64,000 nucleotides of DNA, taken from the NCBI GenBank assembly GCA_038496675.1, contig CM076652.1, forward strand, positions 10,953,212-11,017,211, given 5' to 3'. The translations under genes and the position numbers were made by a program. The notes beneath the pieces were generated by a model that saw only the letters and a program-made list of their open reading frames with translations, was not told the origin of the DNA and did no database searches. This stretch comes from Rachycentron canadum. Lineage: Eukaryota > Chordata > Actinopteri > Carangiformes > Rachycentridae. Of this stretch, positions 31,251 through 45,850 are shown in pieces. Each line of letters opens with the position of its first letter. The stretch's first letter is position 1.

Positions 31251-34200
31251 TGATGGATGGATGCTGTCATTTCCGAAAGCCGTGATGCTACTAGCATGAA
31301 TAACAATGCGCAGAATGCACAATCGGTACACCTGGCCACAATGACTCCCACCAGTGCTCTTAACACAAACCCCATCAGATAATGATCCAAAAATAAACAC
31401 ACAGGAAAAGGTATAGGTTGAACTCAAACAATGCTAAAGAAACTGAGAACAATGTAATCCCAATGGATGACTGGGACTCAGCCCTTGACTTCCTTTATCC
31501 TTCACTGACCTCTGGGGGTGGGGGGGTGGGGGTGGGGGGTTTACAGGTGAGTATATCACAGGTTTTATTAAATTAGATTCGTTTTAAAATTAATTTAATT
31601 TAATTTATAATTTCACAATGACTGTTGGCAATCATAGCTTACACAGATTATCCCACATTTAGTTTTACCAGCTGTTAAATTCACACCCACATGACTTCAC
31701 CCAGGAAATAAAGGTCGTAAGGTTGCCAGTTATCAAAATGAGTCACACTTCCTACTACAGTTGCATATTACTTCCTGTTTTAGATGTTTCTATAGTGATA
31801 TTTGCTTCTAGATCATCTGAAGAAATAACAAAGAAAGACAGATGTTTAGGTGAAACTATGTACAGTTGAATTTATTTTGAAATGACACAAAACTATGCAC
31901 TGTGTGGGAAATGTGCAGAAAGAGAGAGGGAGAGAGTGACAGAAACACTAGGTAAATAATTAAGAAACAACATTAGAGAAACAGAAACTGCAGAGGTGGT
32001 CCACTTAATGAATAGCTAAGTCAACGTGTAACATTTGTCATAGCTGATAAATCTCTTTTCAAACAGCTGAACATACAAACTGTGTCTGTGTAGGACTAAA
32101 AAAAAAAAACAAAACAACAACACTCCAATGCGCAGAACTCTCAATTACTGTCAGTCTAAACAAGTAAAAAAGAAATATCTGCCCTTGGCCGAACTCAAGT
32201 ACTCATATTTAAGAGTTTGTGTGAACATGAACATGACCTAAAGAGGGTCATGCCTCTCATTTAAGTGCAATGTGGCTTCAAAAGAAGATGTTAGAGCAAG
32301 ACAAGAGGGATAACATCTCTATATTTGAACCAGACAAGCTTGAATTTTGGTCTGAAAAGTAAACAGTTAACCCAGGCTCCAGGGTTATTAAGTGGCTATA
32401 TTTGCTCTATGACATCACAGCAGCCCAAAAATGAAAAAACACCAGAGGTGAACAGCTGCATGACTGAACCCTGAATTAAACATCAGACCGCTGACTCAGC
32501 CAGTACACATGCAGCAATGAAAACAAAATTTCCATGATGGTTACTCAATGGCAACGCATAGACACTCTCATCTGACGTCCTTGTGGTCAGGAATCCTTGT
32601 GGTAATGGCCAACTATTGGCACCGCCTCAGCATTCTTCTAAGGCAACGTGCATATTTCCCCCCAACCAGTGCAGACACTGGAATGTGAGTAGAAGAGATT
32701 GCAAGATGTCCATATACGTACAGAGCACCAAAATAAAATCCACCAATCACTGTTGTAACATGCACCGAATATGTGTGTTTGCGGTAATTTGAAAACTACA
32801 CTAGTGATGCAGTGCAATGACGCATACTACACAGAGCAAAGTTACTGGGACAGGATATTGGTGTAAAATATCAGCTGGTGACACATTTATTTTACAAATT
32901 TGAATCGAATGAACACTAGGGATTTCCTCAAGGTTGTTTGCTTCCTGTTATGTTACTATTGAGGGCAAACTGAAGTATGTCTTTGTTGCAGCCTGTGCTG
33001 AAAGAGGTGAGGGAGGTTGCCAGGAGCGTGTCCTTACTGTGTATCTTTGGTCGACAGATGAGCACTGCCTCACCCTGCAGTGTCTCGGTCTGGATGAGCT
33101 GTCCCGGCGTCATGGGAGCATAACTGGACCGCTTCAAAAGACCAGGCTTTGTGCAGCAAAAACAAAGCAAGGGCCTCGCTTGTGTTTGGGTGCTGGGACA
33201 GCAGACCGGTTGTGTTTGGACAGTGTCACAGGGTACCGTATAGCCAACTGGAATGCCCCGTGTCATCCCCCATCTGGGTCGTGGTTTCAGTTGGTATGGT
33301 GATGATAAGCCTCAGTAATCTCACAGGTAAAATGTTTGCAGTGCCACTCTGGGCAATCCACATGCCTTAACCCTTTAAAATACCCCTACCCACATGTAAG
33401 ACACTTTCCTTTTTGTAGTGCTGTAAAAGGATGGAACTGTACTGTCACCTTCACACTAACATTGATTTGGCATTGATTTGGTGTCACGTCAAGTGTTAAC
33501 TGAATGCAGGTCTGTCTGTGTGTGTCCCCTCTCCTGTCTACAAAGCCACATCCAGGAGACGTGAAATTTCTGATTCCCCACTCAGTCTCCTGTCTGTGTG
33601 CAGGTATAGATGCTGTATGCTGCTGTCCTGAGTAGGCCTACTTAAAACGGCTCATTTTTGGTGTTCTGTCTGTTTCTGTCTCTTCTCTGTGTGCACCTTC
33701 ATGGGTCCCTTCTACCTGCTGCTGACTAAAGGATGGGTTGGGCTTCCTGTTTGTAAAGCTAAAGAGCGAATGTGTGAGTATATATATATGTGTGTGTGTG
33801 AGACAAGCCTGGTCCACGGTATAGTGCGGTTAGATCTGCCTGTAAAGGATATGAACCGTTATTATAGAGAAAGAAACCAATTAGAGGAACAGCTCGCTTT
33901 TGCTCGATTTTGACTCTCTCCCCTTTGCCTTATCTCATAGAAGCCTAAGAATCCCCCCCCCCCCCCAAGCTGTAAACTCCCTTGATTTGATTTTTTTTTT
34001 TTTTTTACTCTTATACAAGGTTTTAAACAGTTGTCTTGTAACGTATCATTCAAGGTGTGTTATAGTGCTACTTCAGATGTGTTTCGGTTTGTACCAGAAA
34101 TGGTCTTACATGGTCTTCTGGGGGAAAAAAAAACAAAACAAAAAAAACACATATTGCAATGCCTGTTGTCAGAGAAGTGTCTCATCTTGAAGCTTTGTTT

Positions 34201-36871
34201 TTCACACAAGTCACAACTACAAGTCTTGGTTCCCCTTTTTTTTTTTATACACACTCATGTTATTTTTCAAAGGTGACTAGGGTTATGACTATAATCAAAA
34301 TGGGCGAAGAAGAGTAACGTTTAATTAAGTCATTTTCAGGACTGTGCACAAAGGTGTTCAGGTTGAGCGGTACACAAATCTTTTGAAAGAAACTACATAA
34401 AAGTCAAAAGGTGGCTTGCATGCAAGTCAGGCAGAAGAAGAAAATGGAAGTACAAGGATGTAATTTTACAGTGGGTTTTGCAAGCACAGTTGACAATCCA
34501 GTTAAAAGATGATTGAAGAGAAAAGTGCTGCTAGTAAGGGAAAACAGAGACCAGAGGAAATCCTGCCAACAATGGTTAAACAAACCTGAGCGTGAGATAA
34601 TGTGGATGAGAGCAAGCCACTCCCTAACCCTGTTAATCATTCACAAAGCTTATTCACACACAGATACTTGTCTGTGCGAGAGACCAGAGACAGGCAGGGA
34701 TTCCTGACTAAAATGATTTATTATTGGGTGCTTTTAAGACGATTCATCACTCATCCTTATTTTTATCCATTATTTCTTACCTTTTATCCATTATCTTTCT
34801 TGAGAAGACAAATCCATTTAATTTAATTTCAAAGCCTTAGAACAGTCAATACTTAAATGGTCCCTAGCTTTGATACAGCCCAGACTGAGAGGGGCTGGAT
34901 AGAGGCTTCAGGAAAAGCTAGGGTGCAGACTCAAGGACTGCACCACACCCTCCCACCCTGTGTCATTCCTTGTCAGTCAGGTTTCCTGTTCATAGAATTC
35001 AGTCCTTCAGATCGCTCCTGCTATTTGGACCGACATATTCATCAGATGCATCTGAAGGACATCCAAATAGCAGCACAACATAAGTGCACACTAGGCCACA
35101 CTAGTCCACTTTGGTATCCATAGCGACTGCCTCCATCTCTCAGCACCATGCTGTTTCCATGAGTCTGACCTACACGCCTGCCCTAGCCCCCGCACCATCT
35201 TCAAGACCCTGCGCACAGTTCATCTAAACCCGCGACGGGAGCAAATCCGATTCCTTCGGCACGGTGGCTCTCTTATCCAGCTGTTACACATAACAAGATT
35301 GCTGGGCAGAGATTGGCGAGCAGCAGTCAGAGAGGTAAATGTCAGACTGTGACTGGAAAGCCAAAGAAATGTCAGAATGTGTTTTGCAGAGTTGATATTT
35401 GGAAGGGCATTGTTCAACTGCTCCAGCAGCTGTCTAGCTGATAGTGAAGCATGGCGCAGCACGAAGGTCTAATAAAGGAACATGATTTCACCATCTTGAC
35501 ATACAGCACGGCACTAATATAAGAGTGAATAACAGAAAAAGGATATAGTTTAACAGGAAATGTGCCTACTTCTTCATAAAATATAAGGCTTGCAGGACAT
35601 TGCATACAAGTTGGCTTTGTCACAACACAAATATTTCATTAGTCTAGGTTCAGTAAGAACATGAGAAAACAGCATTTCTATGGATATTAACATGTAGTTA
35701 TCACTAGCTCTTGCAATTTTAATACCATCAAACTAAACCAACTTAAAACAAACAGCTTCTGTTTTAATACACTTGGTCTGTCCTTTTTATGCAGTTTTGT
35801 CAGTTTCTGTATTTGACTTGCTCTGATCTTGACTCACGCAATTGAGCAGCTGGATTATGAGAACAGCTGACCCAGCAATATTACATTTAAATTCAATAAG
35901 GGGGAGATAACTGATGATGAAGGAAGGGATTAGTCTGGTTGAGAAGAGATGAAGACAGACAGTGGAATATGGTCTCAAATATAACTGTATGCAGATTAAC
36001 AAGTAGCGACATCTTATGTTTGATTTCATCACAATGAGGAACACATGAGAGAAAAAGTATTTATGAGCCCCTTGTTCCCATGTATGCCTTCCCGCTAAAT
36101 TCAGAATCTGGTATCACGGCAGTCAGAGTGAAATGTCACCACTCCAGACTTTGAAAAGAGGTTATTAGGTATGTGAAGGGTTGCAGTGAAATCAGAACAG
36201 TAGAGTAAAATGCCATTGTTGTTACTGTCAAGGTTGTGGCATAAGGACATTAGACATCAATGCGCTTCCAGTACCTCTGTTCGATAGTTGCCCGCCTTAT
36301 CTACAACTCACCGTTGGTCACTTATATTCTGAATTAAAAATTATGCCCATCTTGTAAATCACTTAATACTGCACATAAAGAAAAGCCATGAATTCATAAG
36401 CATCTTTGGCAAAGGGCTTCCTTACTGTCACTTTCTGACACCTTCCTCGTAGCAATACGTGGTGTGCAAAACAGAAATCATAAACATAGACAAGAGAAAG
36501 TCTGTGAATCACAAATTTCCCCACTTCATCTTCCATTACCTTTAAAAGAAATACCAGACCGTGCTTACTCATATCTCAGATAAGCTCTGCCTGACAGGTG
36601 ATGATGTATATATGAACAGCTGTCTACCCACACTAACAGCAAAGATAAACATCTGCCAGGAGAGGCTGACCTGTATACTCAGCCCAGCAAATTATCCTAA
36701 TTGGCTTCTTTGAAATAATTATTATGTAACCTCTTTAGAATTTAATTAAATACCCCCCCCCCCACACACACACACAAACATCTGTGCTTTTCCTGGTAGC
36801 TACATCATATGGGTGGGGCCAAACATGTTTTAATGAGGCACATAGACATCTGAGGGTTGAACGGTGTTTGT

Positions 36872-36877
36872 TTTATT
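36872..36877 (-). terminator. pdhx: Candidate polyadenylation signal of pdhx
   Basis: AATAAA on the minus strand about 760 bases past the pdhx stop. Another lies 40 bases earlier at 36912-36917. Two close hexamers support a 3' end near 36850. Confidence 0.4.
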
Positions 36878-37226
36878 GGAATCTAAACACCACGAAACGT
36901 ACATGACTGAATTTATTCATTATACACGTAGACTTGAAAGATTTGTTCTTGGGGATGTCAAAGCATCTGTTTTAAATAAGTTAAAAGATATTAACATGAA
37001 CAATTAATTTAATGATTGAATTTCCATTTGGATTTCCTAACAGGAAACGGTATTTGGGTTTACCCTTACTGAACATTGCATTGGATTCAAGGATGTTCAG
37101 TAATAAATACCTCTGACAAATGTTCAGTGGTGCTTTTACAGTCCCGTGTGCTATTGCATGTGTATTAATTATGACACAGAATAGATGCACTGGTACTGAA
37201 AATAGAATGTGAACGGGAATAGCCAC

Positions 37227-37229
<3 letters not shown>

Positions 37230-37279
<50 letters not shown>
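37230..37279. repeat. Compound TA/CA microsatellite
   Basis: About 19 TA units followed by CA units, downstream of pdhx. Confidence 0.9.
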
Positions 37280-37634
37280 GTACACAACAGTGGTTTCATA
37301 GAACAACGACCCCTATTACAGTGTGTGAGATGCACCCTCCTATGCCACTTCTGTCTTGGTAACTTTTGGCACCACTGCTAGAATCCTCTGCCATTCTAGC
37401 AGAAGCTCACTTTAACTCCTCCATCACAAAGCCTGGTATTTATCTGTCAGAAGCATGACACAAATTCAAGTTTACACTATGTACAACACTACTTTGTAAG
37501 TCTTAATCCAAGCATGAAGGGGAACCAACTTATGAAGTGCTCTTTGCTTGTAAAAATCATGAGACAGGCTTTGTCATGCAGGGGTTTTTTGCTATGTCTT
37601 ACCAATCACTTTCACGCCGCTATCTCTTTGTTTT

Positions 37635-37890
37635 TCAGGCTAGGGCCATGCGTTGCGGTTGTTCTAGGTTGGCGCGGAATTTATCGAGAAACCGTGAGGC
37701 TAATTCGTCGTCCACTAGCCGCCCGTCACTGGACAGTGTGACTGTCATCAGCTGCTGGGTGTGCAGGGTCAGGTCGTCCTCACGCAGTCGCAGTTCGGCC
37801 CTGGAGGTCCCGACAGCGAGGATACATGCCTGAGGAGGGTTGATCACGGCACTGAAGCCACTGATACCGAACATCCCTAGGTTAGATATG
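37635..37890 (-). CDS. pdhx: pdhx coding exon 11 (C-terminus)
   Basis: Encodes ISNLGMFGISGFSAVINPP, QACILAVG and SSDGRLVDDELASRFL, ending QRMALA before TGA. The active-site His of E2 is missing, as in all E3-binding proteins. Confidence 0.97.
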
Positions 37891-40800
37891 CTGCCACAAA
37901 GACAAATGGTGGAGGGAGGGAGGGAGAGTGGGAGAAAAGGATGGGAAGAAATAGACAGTACACATATTACATCATTAGTCAAGCTCAGTGGGGGAGAAAA
38001 TGTATAAAAACGAAATAAGTGGAGATAATGGTGGGTCTAAAACCAGCTCCTTGATTCAAAAAAGAACATTACCACTTAGAGTGAGTGAATAAAAATTAGA
38101 GGACAGATTAAGTGAATAAATATAATTGGCTGTGAACATTTTATTTTATAAAAAATAGAATCAGTAAAAATGAATACAGCAGCATCAGCCTCCAAATCTC
38201 TCCCTAAATGCTGTGTATGGTGAGTAAAACTGACCCGAGGGCAGCTTTCTGTTTGCCTTAATGAGAATTCTAGCTCAAGAGGAATGGGAAAATGAACAGA
38301 GGAAGGGCATACACACATATCCTCAGGAGGACAAAGAAGACTGCATCTCTATAGGAATTCATCGCTCCTGCCTGACACAGAAACCCCATTTATGTCTCAA
38401 TGACACCATTAATTCTAATGAGCTGAAAAGCCTCCTTTCCACTTTTCTGCAATTGATGGCAAAGTAACTAATGGTCCTTGTCGCCCAGGACTACATTCAG
38501 TTCAGGACCACATGAAATGTAGAATATGCATAATATACTGACTCAGTGAAACCCGATTTAAGCCATAAGAGTGGAAATTTATGATGGCTATCTTATCTCT
38601 CAGCTAGAAAGGAAATTGGGAGATAGAATTGGGTGTTAGGGACAAAAGGGCCTCTGTTCCATGCATCAAAAAAAGTCTGTTTACTGAATTGAGAACGTTT
38701 ACACAATAGACAAAAGACTAGAGAACAACATTAATTTCTATAATGGCATCACTTTTGATATCTTTCTTTGCCTAAGAGATGATGTCTTAGAATTACCTGA
38801 ATGAGCCTCCCTGGTATTCCTCAGGTAGAAGTTTCCCATCTCGAGCCTTCTTGGCCAATGCCTATAAAAGAAACAGTAGTCATCACTCGTGTCAAAATGT
38901 CACCAGAGCTCCTGATTTGTCTGTGTGACAAGGGACATAACTGTTAGTTTACTGTTAAATATTTCTATCTTCTTTCTTACTATTTTCTACTATTTCTAAC
39001 TATTTCTAGCAACTGCATCGAATATTGGACACAGTTACACTGGGTTAAGCACAATCAAGACAGAAATTTAAAAAACAAGAAAAAAATTTGACAGAGTTAA
39101 AAATAGACTAAACATATTCACACACTTGACTTCATTTTTTGTGTTGCAAAAAAATGTGTTACTAATCTGTTCAACCAAAAATTGAGGCAACACATCAGTT
39201 TCATAAACTCTGAAGCGCCATATTCACAGCTAGCTTTGCTAACACTTTCAGTACAGTATTGTAATAATGTGCTAAGATGCCTGTCCAGACAGACAGACAG
39301 CACCTTGCAGACCAAGCCATCCCAACTACTGCAAACCATTGCAGCATAGTCATAAATACTGGAATTTGAGTGATAGTGTGTCTAAAACCTAAAAACGTGC
39401 TAACTCCAACTTCATTCTTTCCACCCAACCTGCACCCAACAACTCTCACTGACAGTCACTACAAAGACTTCAGCTACTGTCGGCACGATTAGCACTGCAG
39501 CTGCTACTGTCACTGCTACTATTAGTGTAGCTGACACTGAAATATGATGCAAACACTACACGTAATGAGAGAAGTTGAGTTTGGTTTGCTGTTGGTTGAA
39601 CCATCAAAATCATATCTCCACAAAGAAATGACATGCATAAATATGGACAATGAATATTTAGATAATATTAGATCTGATCACTCTTTAACCTCATCTTCTG
39701 AGATGCATCTATTTGATCTGTGTGTCGCTAATGAGAAAGAGAGTGAAACTTTAATCATATGTGTGTGTGTGTGGATATATAACACATTTTGTAAGATTTT
39801 GTGTGTTTGTGAAAAAAAATGTGTGTACCCAGCTGCTGACTGTGAACAGGAGAAAGAGATGACCATTGTTGCTTTGTACTCAACCTGTGGCCAGTGACAG
39901 CTGAGACCTGCAACCTAGCAACCCAAAAATCAAACTATCCCATTAAATGAAGTCCCTAATGAAATCTATCCAGTTGAAATGAAACGACTAATTCAACTGT
40001 ACACAATCTCATGGATAACAGGAAAAAAAGAGATGTCGTGGCTGAGCACGACTATACTGATGCCGGTAGTTTACTTTCCCAGTTAGGCTACAGTAAAGTC
40101 TCAACTCCCTTATCCATTCCCAGGTACAAACCAACAGCAAACCACTGTCTTCACCATGTCTTCAAGTGGTTCACTGAACACCCCCACAGCTTGACAGCAA
40201 AGAAACATGTGGAATGTTTCTTTGCAAAAAGGCTTTCGGAGACAACTAACAGGGCTACTGAATGACATATTGTAACAGAATAGTTTATAAATACTTTTGT
40301 GGCTTCTTCATCGTGTCTACTTCATCTTAATCCTGTAACTTTTACCTTAGCATTAGCTGAAATCTCCTGGACTCCTTTGTTTGCAGCATCCTTGATGATG
40401 GGAGTAATGAGGCCTTTATCGGTCGCTACAGCGATTGAAATGTGGATTGAATCAAGTGCACGGGGACCATCACCAGACCAGGTCACATTTACTTCTGGCA
40501 TCTCCTAAAGTAGAAATTAAGAGATCAGCCCAGATTATCATTTGTTCCCTGGCAGGGGAAAAAAAAAAAAAAAGAGAGATAAAAAGCCTTCCTGTTTTTG
40601 GTTACATGGTGTTTCCACCCAGTTCAAGTATGAAAAAACTAATTAAAAGTCATTCTCTATGACATGCCCTGTTGCAGCCATAAGAATTATTTATGGTAAC
40701 AGTCCAAAAAGCACTATATTTCAGTAAATGTGTGAGGAAATTATTTATCAGTTTAGAGTTGATGTACACACTTGCCATCAGGCCAGTTAATCTAAACACA

Positions 40801-43800
40801 TATTTACTGTATCTGCAGAGATACTGTAGTAGATATCAATGCATAAATAATTTAGAATGAATTCGATCTTGATGAATTTTCTGTGATATAGGGTCAGTAA
40901 CAGGTTACTCTAAATTGAACAGCTGTTCAATTTAAATGTTAAATTCTTGGGTTATGAACACAGACCAATTCCATCTGTCTACAATAATTATAGTGCAATA
41001 TAGGGTGAGGCAAACCACTTTAAAAAAGTGGTTTGCCTCACCTTATATTGCACTATAATTTTTGTTACAACGAGGTGACACGAACTAGCCTCAGATGCCA
41101 CTTCCTGATGTGTGCAGGTTAACTCGGGAGAAAGTAAAACTGCTTTTACCACACTGCATCACCATTTTGTGATGTTGCAGCATTACATAAGTGAATCATA
41201 TATCTCAGTTAGAGCAGAAGCCAAAGGTATTTTAGTCATGTGGAACTTTGTACTTGGTGACTGGACTATTTCGTGGTACATTTTACACTCATATTAACTG
41301 GGAAATGTACATGTTTTTGTTCCACATTCCTCTCATTTCCTGTAACATAAGGTCAATTGCTGGTTCAGACAATGTGTCTATGTTTTTTCCGCGGTGTCAA
41401 CCTTCAGGTTGACGCATAATCACTGAAGTAGATACAATATTCCATGATAAGTGACAAAAATATATAGGCTGATAGGCAGTGTCATTCTTATCAGAGGCTG
41501 CTGAGGCAGTCCTTGCTGGAGTGAAACTGGAGTTACCAGGGGGCTGCAGCTATTTTTAACCTGGATTTTCCCCTACACATTCCTCAAATCAAACAACAGT
41601 ACCTTTATTTGCACGCTTAAACTGCTCTTGAAGGTGGAAGATTCAGAAGTTTTCTCAGATTTTCCATATTGAGAACAAAATTAAGGTTGTGTCTGTGTTT
41701 AGTCTTGACTCATAAGGGCAACGCTATAGCTACTAGTTGATTCACCACCTGAGCAAGTCAACAATGACCAATTTTGATTCGGAAAAATCTTTTACACCAT
41801 CAACTCTGTGTCAACAGGCTTTGTTAAGCACTGAAAGACAAAAGATCAGATAGTTGAAGACGTAGTGGAATAGACAAAAAGCTCGGCTTGAAAATTACAC
41901 AGGCTAAAGGAACAAATGACAAAATAAATTCTAAATAATACTTACTTTAAGTGTAGCAGCAGCTGCCTTGATAATGAAATCATTTACAGACACTTTGATC
42001 TGTTCTGAAAAGACAGAGAAGACAGTATATGAGACTGATTTAAACTCTAATGAGATTCAATATCCGTGAATTTTGCTTGTACCAATGGACAGTTAATAAA
42101 AGCTAGTATGTACTGTCTAGGTAAGGTCAAAGTCAGACATGGGCAACAAATGAACACAAGGGCACATGTTTGGTACAAGACCTGTGATATTACGCAAAGC
42201 AGCAAGCGCTGATATGACTCTGATTCACACACGCTTTTGTAGATGGACGATGCTGCATTCTCCCTCGGGTGGGGAAAAAAATATTGAGTTGACCTGTACT
42301 CCAGCTGATCAGAATCAGTGGCTCTCTCTCTAGCATTTGCTCTGCTTCACTCTCCGTGTTTGACACGAGCAGACCAGGCAGGTTCGGTCTGGCATTGCTG
42401 CCAACTTATACTAGTGTCCATTAGTGCTGTACCAGACAGTTATGAATGGTGTGAGTGGGGTGTTTAATGAGCTAACCGTGAAATCGTGCTGCTCCAGAAC
42501 AATGAGAGTCCACGAAAACAACCAGAGAGAGAATCCCTCATACACATACAACCTCGCTAATAGGTCTGGAATGGCCGTTCCATTTCCTCCATCAAAGAGA
42601 CATGACCCAGAGAGATTTACTGTTTGTTTGACAGTTCAGTTAAGTTAAGAGTAAATAAAGATAAAGATAAGATAAATAAACCCAGTATGTGATAGTGTGT
42701 TGAACAAAGTGTTTAAATTACCAAAGTGACCAAGCACTCTTGCTTTATCAACATGTAAAATGGCCCAAAGAAAGCATAGGTTACATTTAAGAAATAAAAA
42801 GCAACGGTTAAGGATAAATATTCTCTTTGCTGGAAATGATATAATGCTGCAGAGTGAGTGTTGTGACACAGCCTCATCTCAAAAAAACACACATCCTGAA
42901 GATTGTTGCAAAGGAAGTGGTTTACTCAATAACAATTGCCAGAGGAGGATGTGAAGCTGAGAAAGAAAAAAGCCTGCTGAACATGGGAAACAACAGTCAG
43001 GTGCTGCTAATATTTAATTTATCATAAAGCTAGATTCACACTATCCATACAACACTGAAATGACTGACAACGTAAGGATGGACAGAGCTATTTCCCTCAG
43101 CACACCTCGCCCTCAAACTTATGCCTTTAGATGCTCGTCATAAATACTGTTACTTTTCACACACTGAAACACAGAGCCAAGAATCCATCTGAAACGCTTT
43201 GAACCAGAGAGAAATAATTCACTTTGGTAAAATACTGTACTCTTCTGTAAGCACAAAACTATATGAACGAAACCTCACTGTTGGATAATTCCTACTAGTT
43301 TTTGATACCGAGCTTGTTTGTAGATATAATTTGCTTGGTAAAATGGAGTGAGGCATTTCAAACTAGAAGGGGCAGCATCCCGGTAACCATAGATTGGAGC
43401 TATGTGCTGAGACACTGAGGGTGTCTTATGTTGTGATGTATGGTGTGAAGAAAGATCATGAAGAACATGACTCCCCTGACTGAGAGGACCACAGGTCCTT
43501 TCAATGACTGTCGCCTTTGTCAAATGACAAGTCATGTGAAAACCCTGAAATCCACATCTTCATGGAAAAGTACTCTTCCAAATGTTACTGTCAAACGTTG
43601 ACTGAAGGAAGTGTCACTGATGCGCATGTAAATAATAGTTACAATGCGTCAATATTGCTCAAAAGTCTTGTGTTTTTACCTTTGGCCAAGTTGCTGCGGA
43701 GCTGCATGACGGCAGCCATGTCACAGTCAACGGAGGCGTACGCATGGGGGATGGTGGTCTTTGACTGCATTAGTCTTTGAGCAATCACACGGCGAACATT

Positions 43801-45809
43801 TGAGGCTGGGATCTCTGTGAAAGTACCCTGAGGAGGAAAAGTTGAAGGGGGGGAGGGGGTAAATAATTGCATGAGATGCAGAGAATATTTTGGGAGAGAC
43901 AACGGGGAGAAATGATGGACATGAAAAAGAGTGACAGACATCTCACCTGCTATAAATCATCCAAAAATGTAATTGGGCTGGCAACATAAAGACAGTATTG
44001 ACAAGGTTCTACAAGGAGTTTGATTGTCTTGGACTGAATGAATTTGCAAAAAAACAAAAAAGTGCCTTTCTGGTTATTTATAGACCCTGTCCTTTACATC
44101 ATTGGGTCATAGCAGGCAGCCATGAAGACTAACTGAATATGATGAAGTTGAAAAACTGGTTGTTGTTGGCTGCCAATAGCTGGCGATAGCTTGTAGTTTC
44201 ATGGCAGCGCCACAAGACAGATGCTGAGGTATTTATGTATGTTTGTGAGAAAGAGATGATGTAATGAGTGCTCACTGGTGCTCCTGGCTTCCCCGGTACA
44301 GAGAGAGGAGGTATGTTGGGTCTGCTGCCTGGAGGCGGAGGGGTAGCTGCCGGGGTGGGAGGAGGACTCGGAGCAGGTGGGGCAGCCATGGCTGGTGTTG
44401 CTTTGAGGGCAGGAGATGTCTTCAGAAGATTCAATGCATCCCTGTTAAACAATCAAAATAAATAGTGATAAGTAACAACAAATGCTGAATATATATGCGC
44501 AGCTCATTTTAAATTGAAGTTTGATATTTTTATGAAACGAAATGCACAACTGGAAAATGGTTCTGTGACAAGGCTGACTAGAAAACCTAAAAGCACCTGT
44601 GCACTTTTACAAAAACTAAATAATATTAATAATAATATTCATAATTTTACATGGGAACGAATGCTCCTCAGCTTCCTCAGAAAAATTTTGTAGGCTGCAG
44701 TCATGATTTTGTTTCAATTTTATTTGAGTCCATCTTTGTTGAGCTGCACATGTATACTGGCTGATTCCCACTGCTGAGGAATAAAAAACCACACTGGTAT
44801 AGTTAATTATAATAATACATTCTTAACCCATATACTCCCACTTGGCAACTTCTCTGTCAGTTTAGTCTAGTTTCTATTTGCATCAGCCTTGTGGTGACAA
44901 CGGTAACTTTCAATTGTCATTCAGTGGATGGGCATCCTGGGAGTCAAATGCAAGTCACACGCAAACCCCATCAGGCCAGAAAGGATCAGGTGACAGCAGC
45001 AGCAAGGGATAAGTTTATTGAAAGCTGTGAAGTCATGTTCGACTGGTATGTTGAGCCATGGAAATCTCTACATTTCATAAGGTATAATTGCACAGACTTT
45101 TTGGTTAAGACACCTTATGTAAAGCTGCATGTGTCTCCTGAAAAAGAGGAGGTGTGCCTGCTTCAAGCAGGATGCTGTGGATTCAGCTCAGGGCATCCGG
45201 TCTTTTGTCTGCAAAAGCTGCCTTTGACTTCATATTGCAGGGAACAGTGTGGGCCCCACAGCTATTATCTCCCCGTTCCTCTCTGAGACCTGAGTCTTTT
45301 TTATTTCCTCCATCACACACCTCCTTTTCTTTTACTGATAAGGGTGTTTGTTTGGAGAGGGACTGAGGCACTTCATAAATCCAGCAGCTAACCTGACAGA
45401 ACCATGGTGGGCTTTTTACAGATAAACCACAAAATAAAATGAAAATGCAACATAATTATTGTATATGAAAAATTTTAAACTTAAAAAAAAAAATTAATGG
45501 AAAAATAAAAGGAAGGCTAAAAGGAAATGCACAATATTGAGATTTCAAAGATTTTTGAGAACGCACATCCTGTGTCTAAATTCAAACAACGTCTATGTTA
45601 TGAAGTGAGGGAAAGTTAAGTCGACAGCAGCCTACAGTGGCCACTTGACGATGACACCATAGATACTATTGTGTAGCAGGCTGGCATGTGCTTTTCACAC
45701 CCACCACGTACACCACTACTGACAGCCAAGGCAAAGGAGCCTCCAAAAAGACAGAGAGAGGGTGACTGGAATATTAAAAAGGGGGCACATGTATGCATGC
45801 ATGTGCACG

Positions 45810-45850
<41 letters not shown>

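Larger units (their letters stand above)
29495..37634. other. Intergenic region between cd44 and pdhx
   Basis: About 8 kb with no coding exon that I recognise. It holds the cd44 promoter/5' UTR (CT- and GT-rich just upstream of 29494), an old interspersed repeat, G- and C-homopolymer tracts (31516-31540, 33953-33966), a TA microsatellite at 37230, and probably the pdhx 3' UTR from 37634 to about 36850. Confidence 0.5.

Noticed and set aside
32928..33302. Opposed open frames of 112 and 122 codons between cd44 and pdhx
   Set aside because: Both strands open over the same bases, no recognisable domain, and no splice or polyA context.
44264..44465. Plus-strand Gly/Arg-rich frames opposite pdhx exon 6
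   Set aside because: Antisense shadow of the Pro/Ala-rich linker exon.
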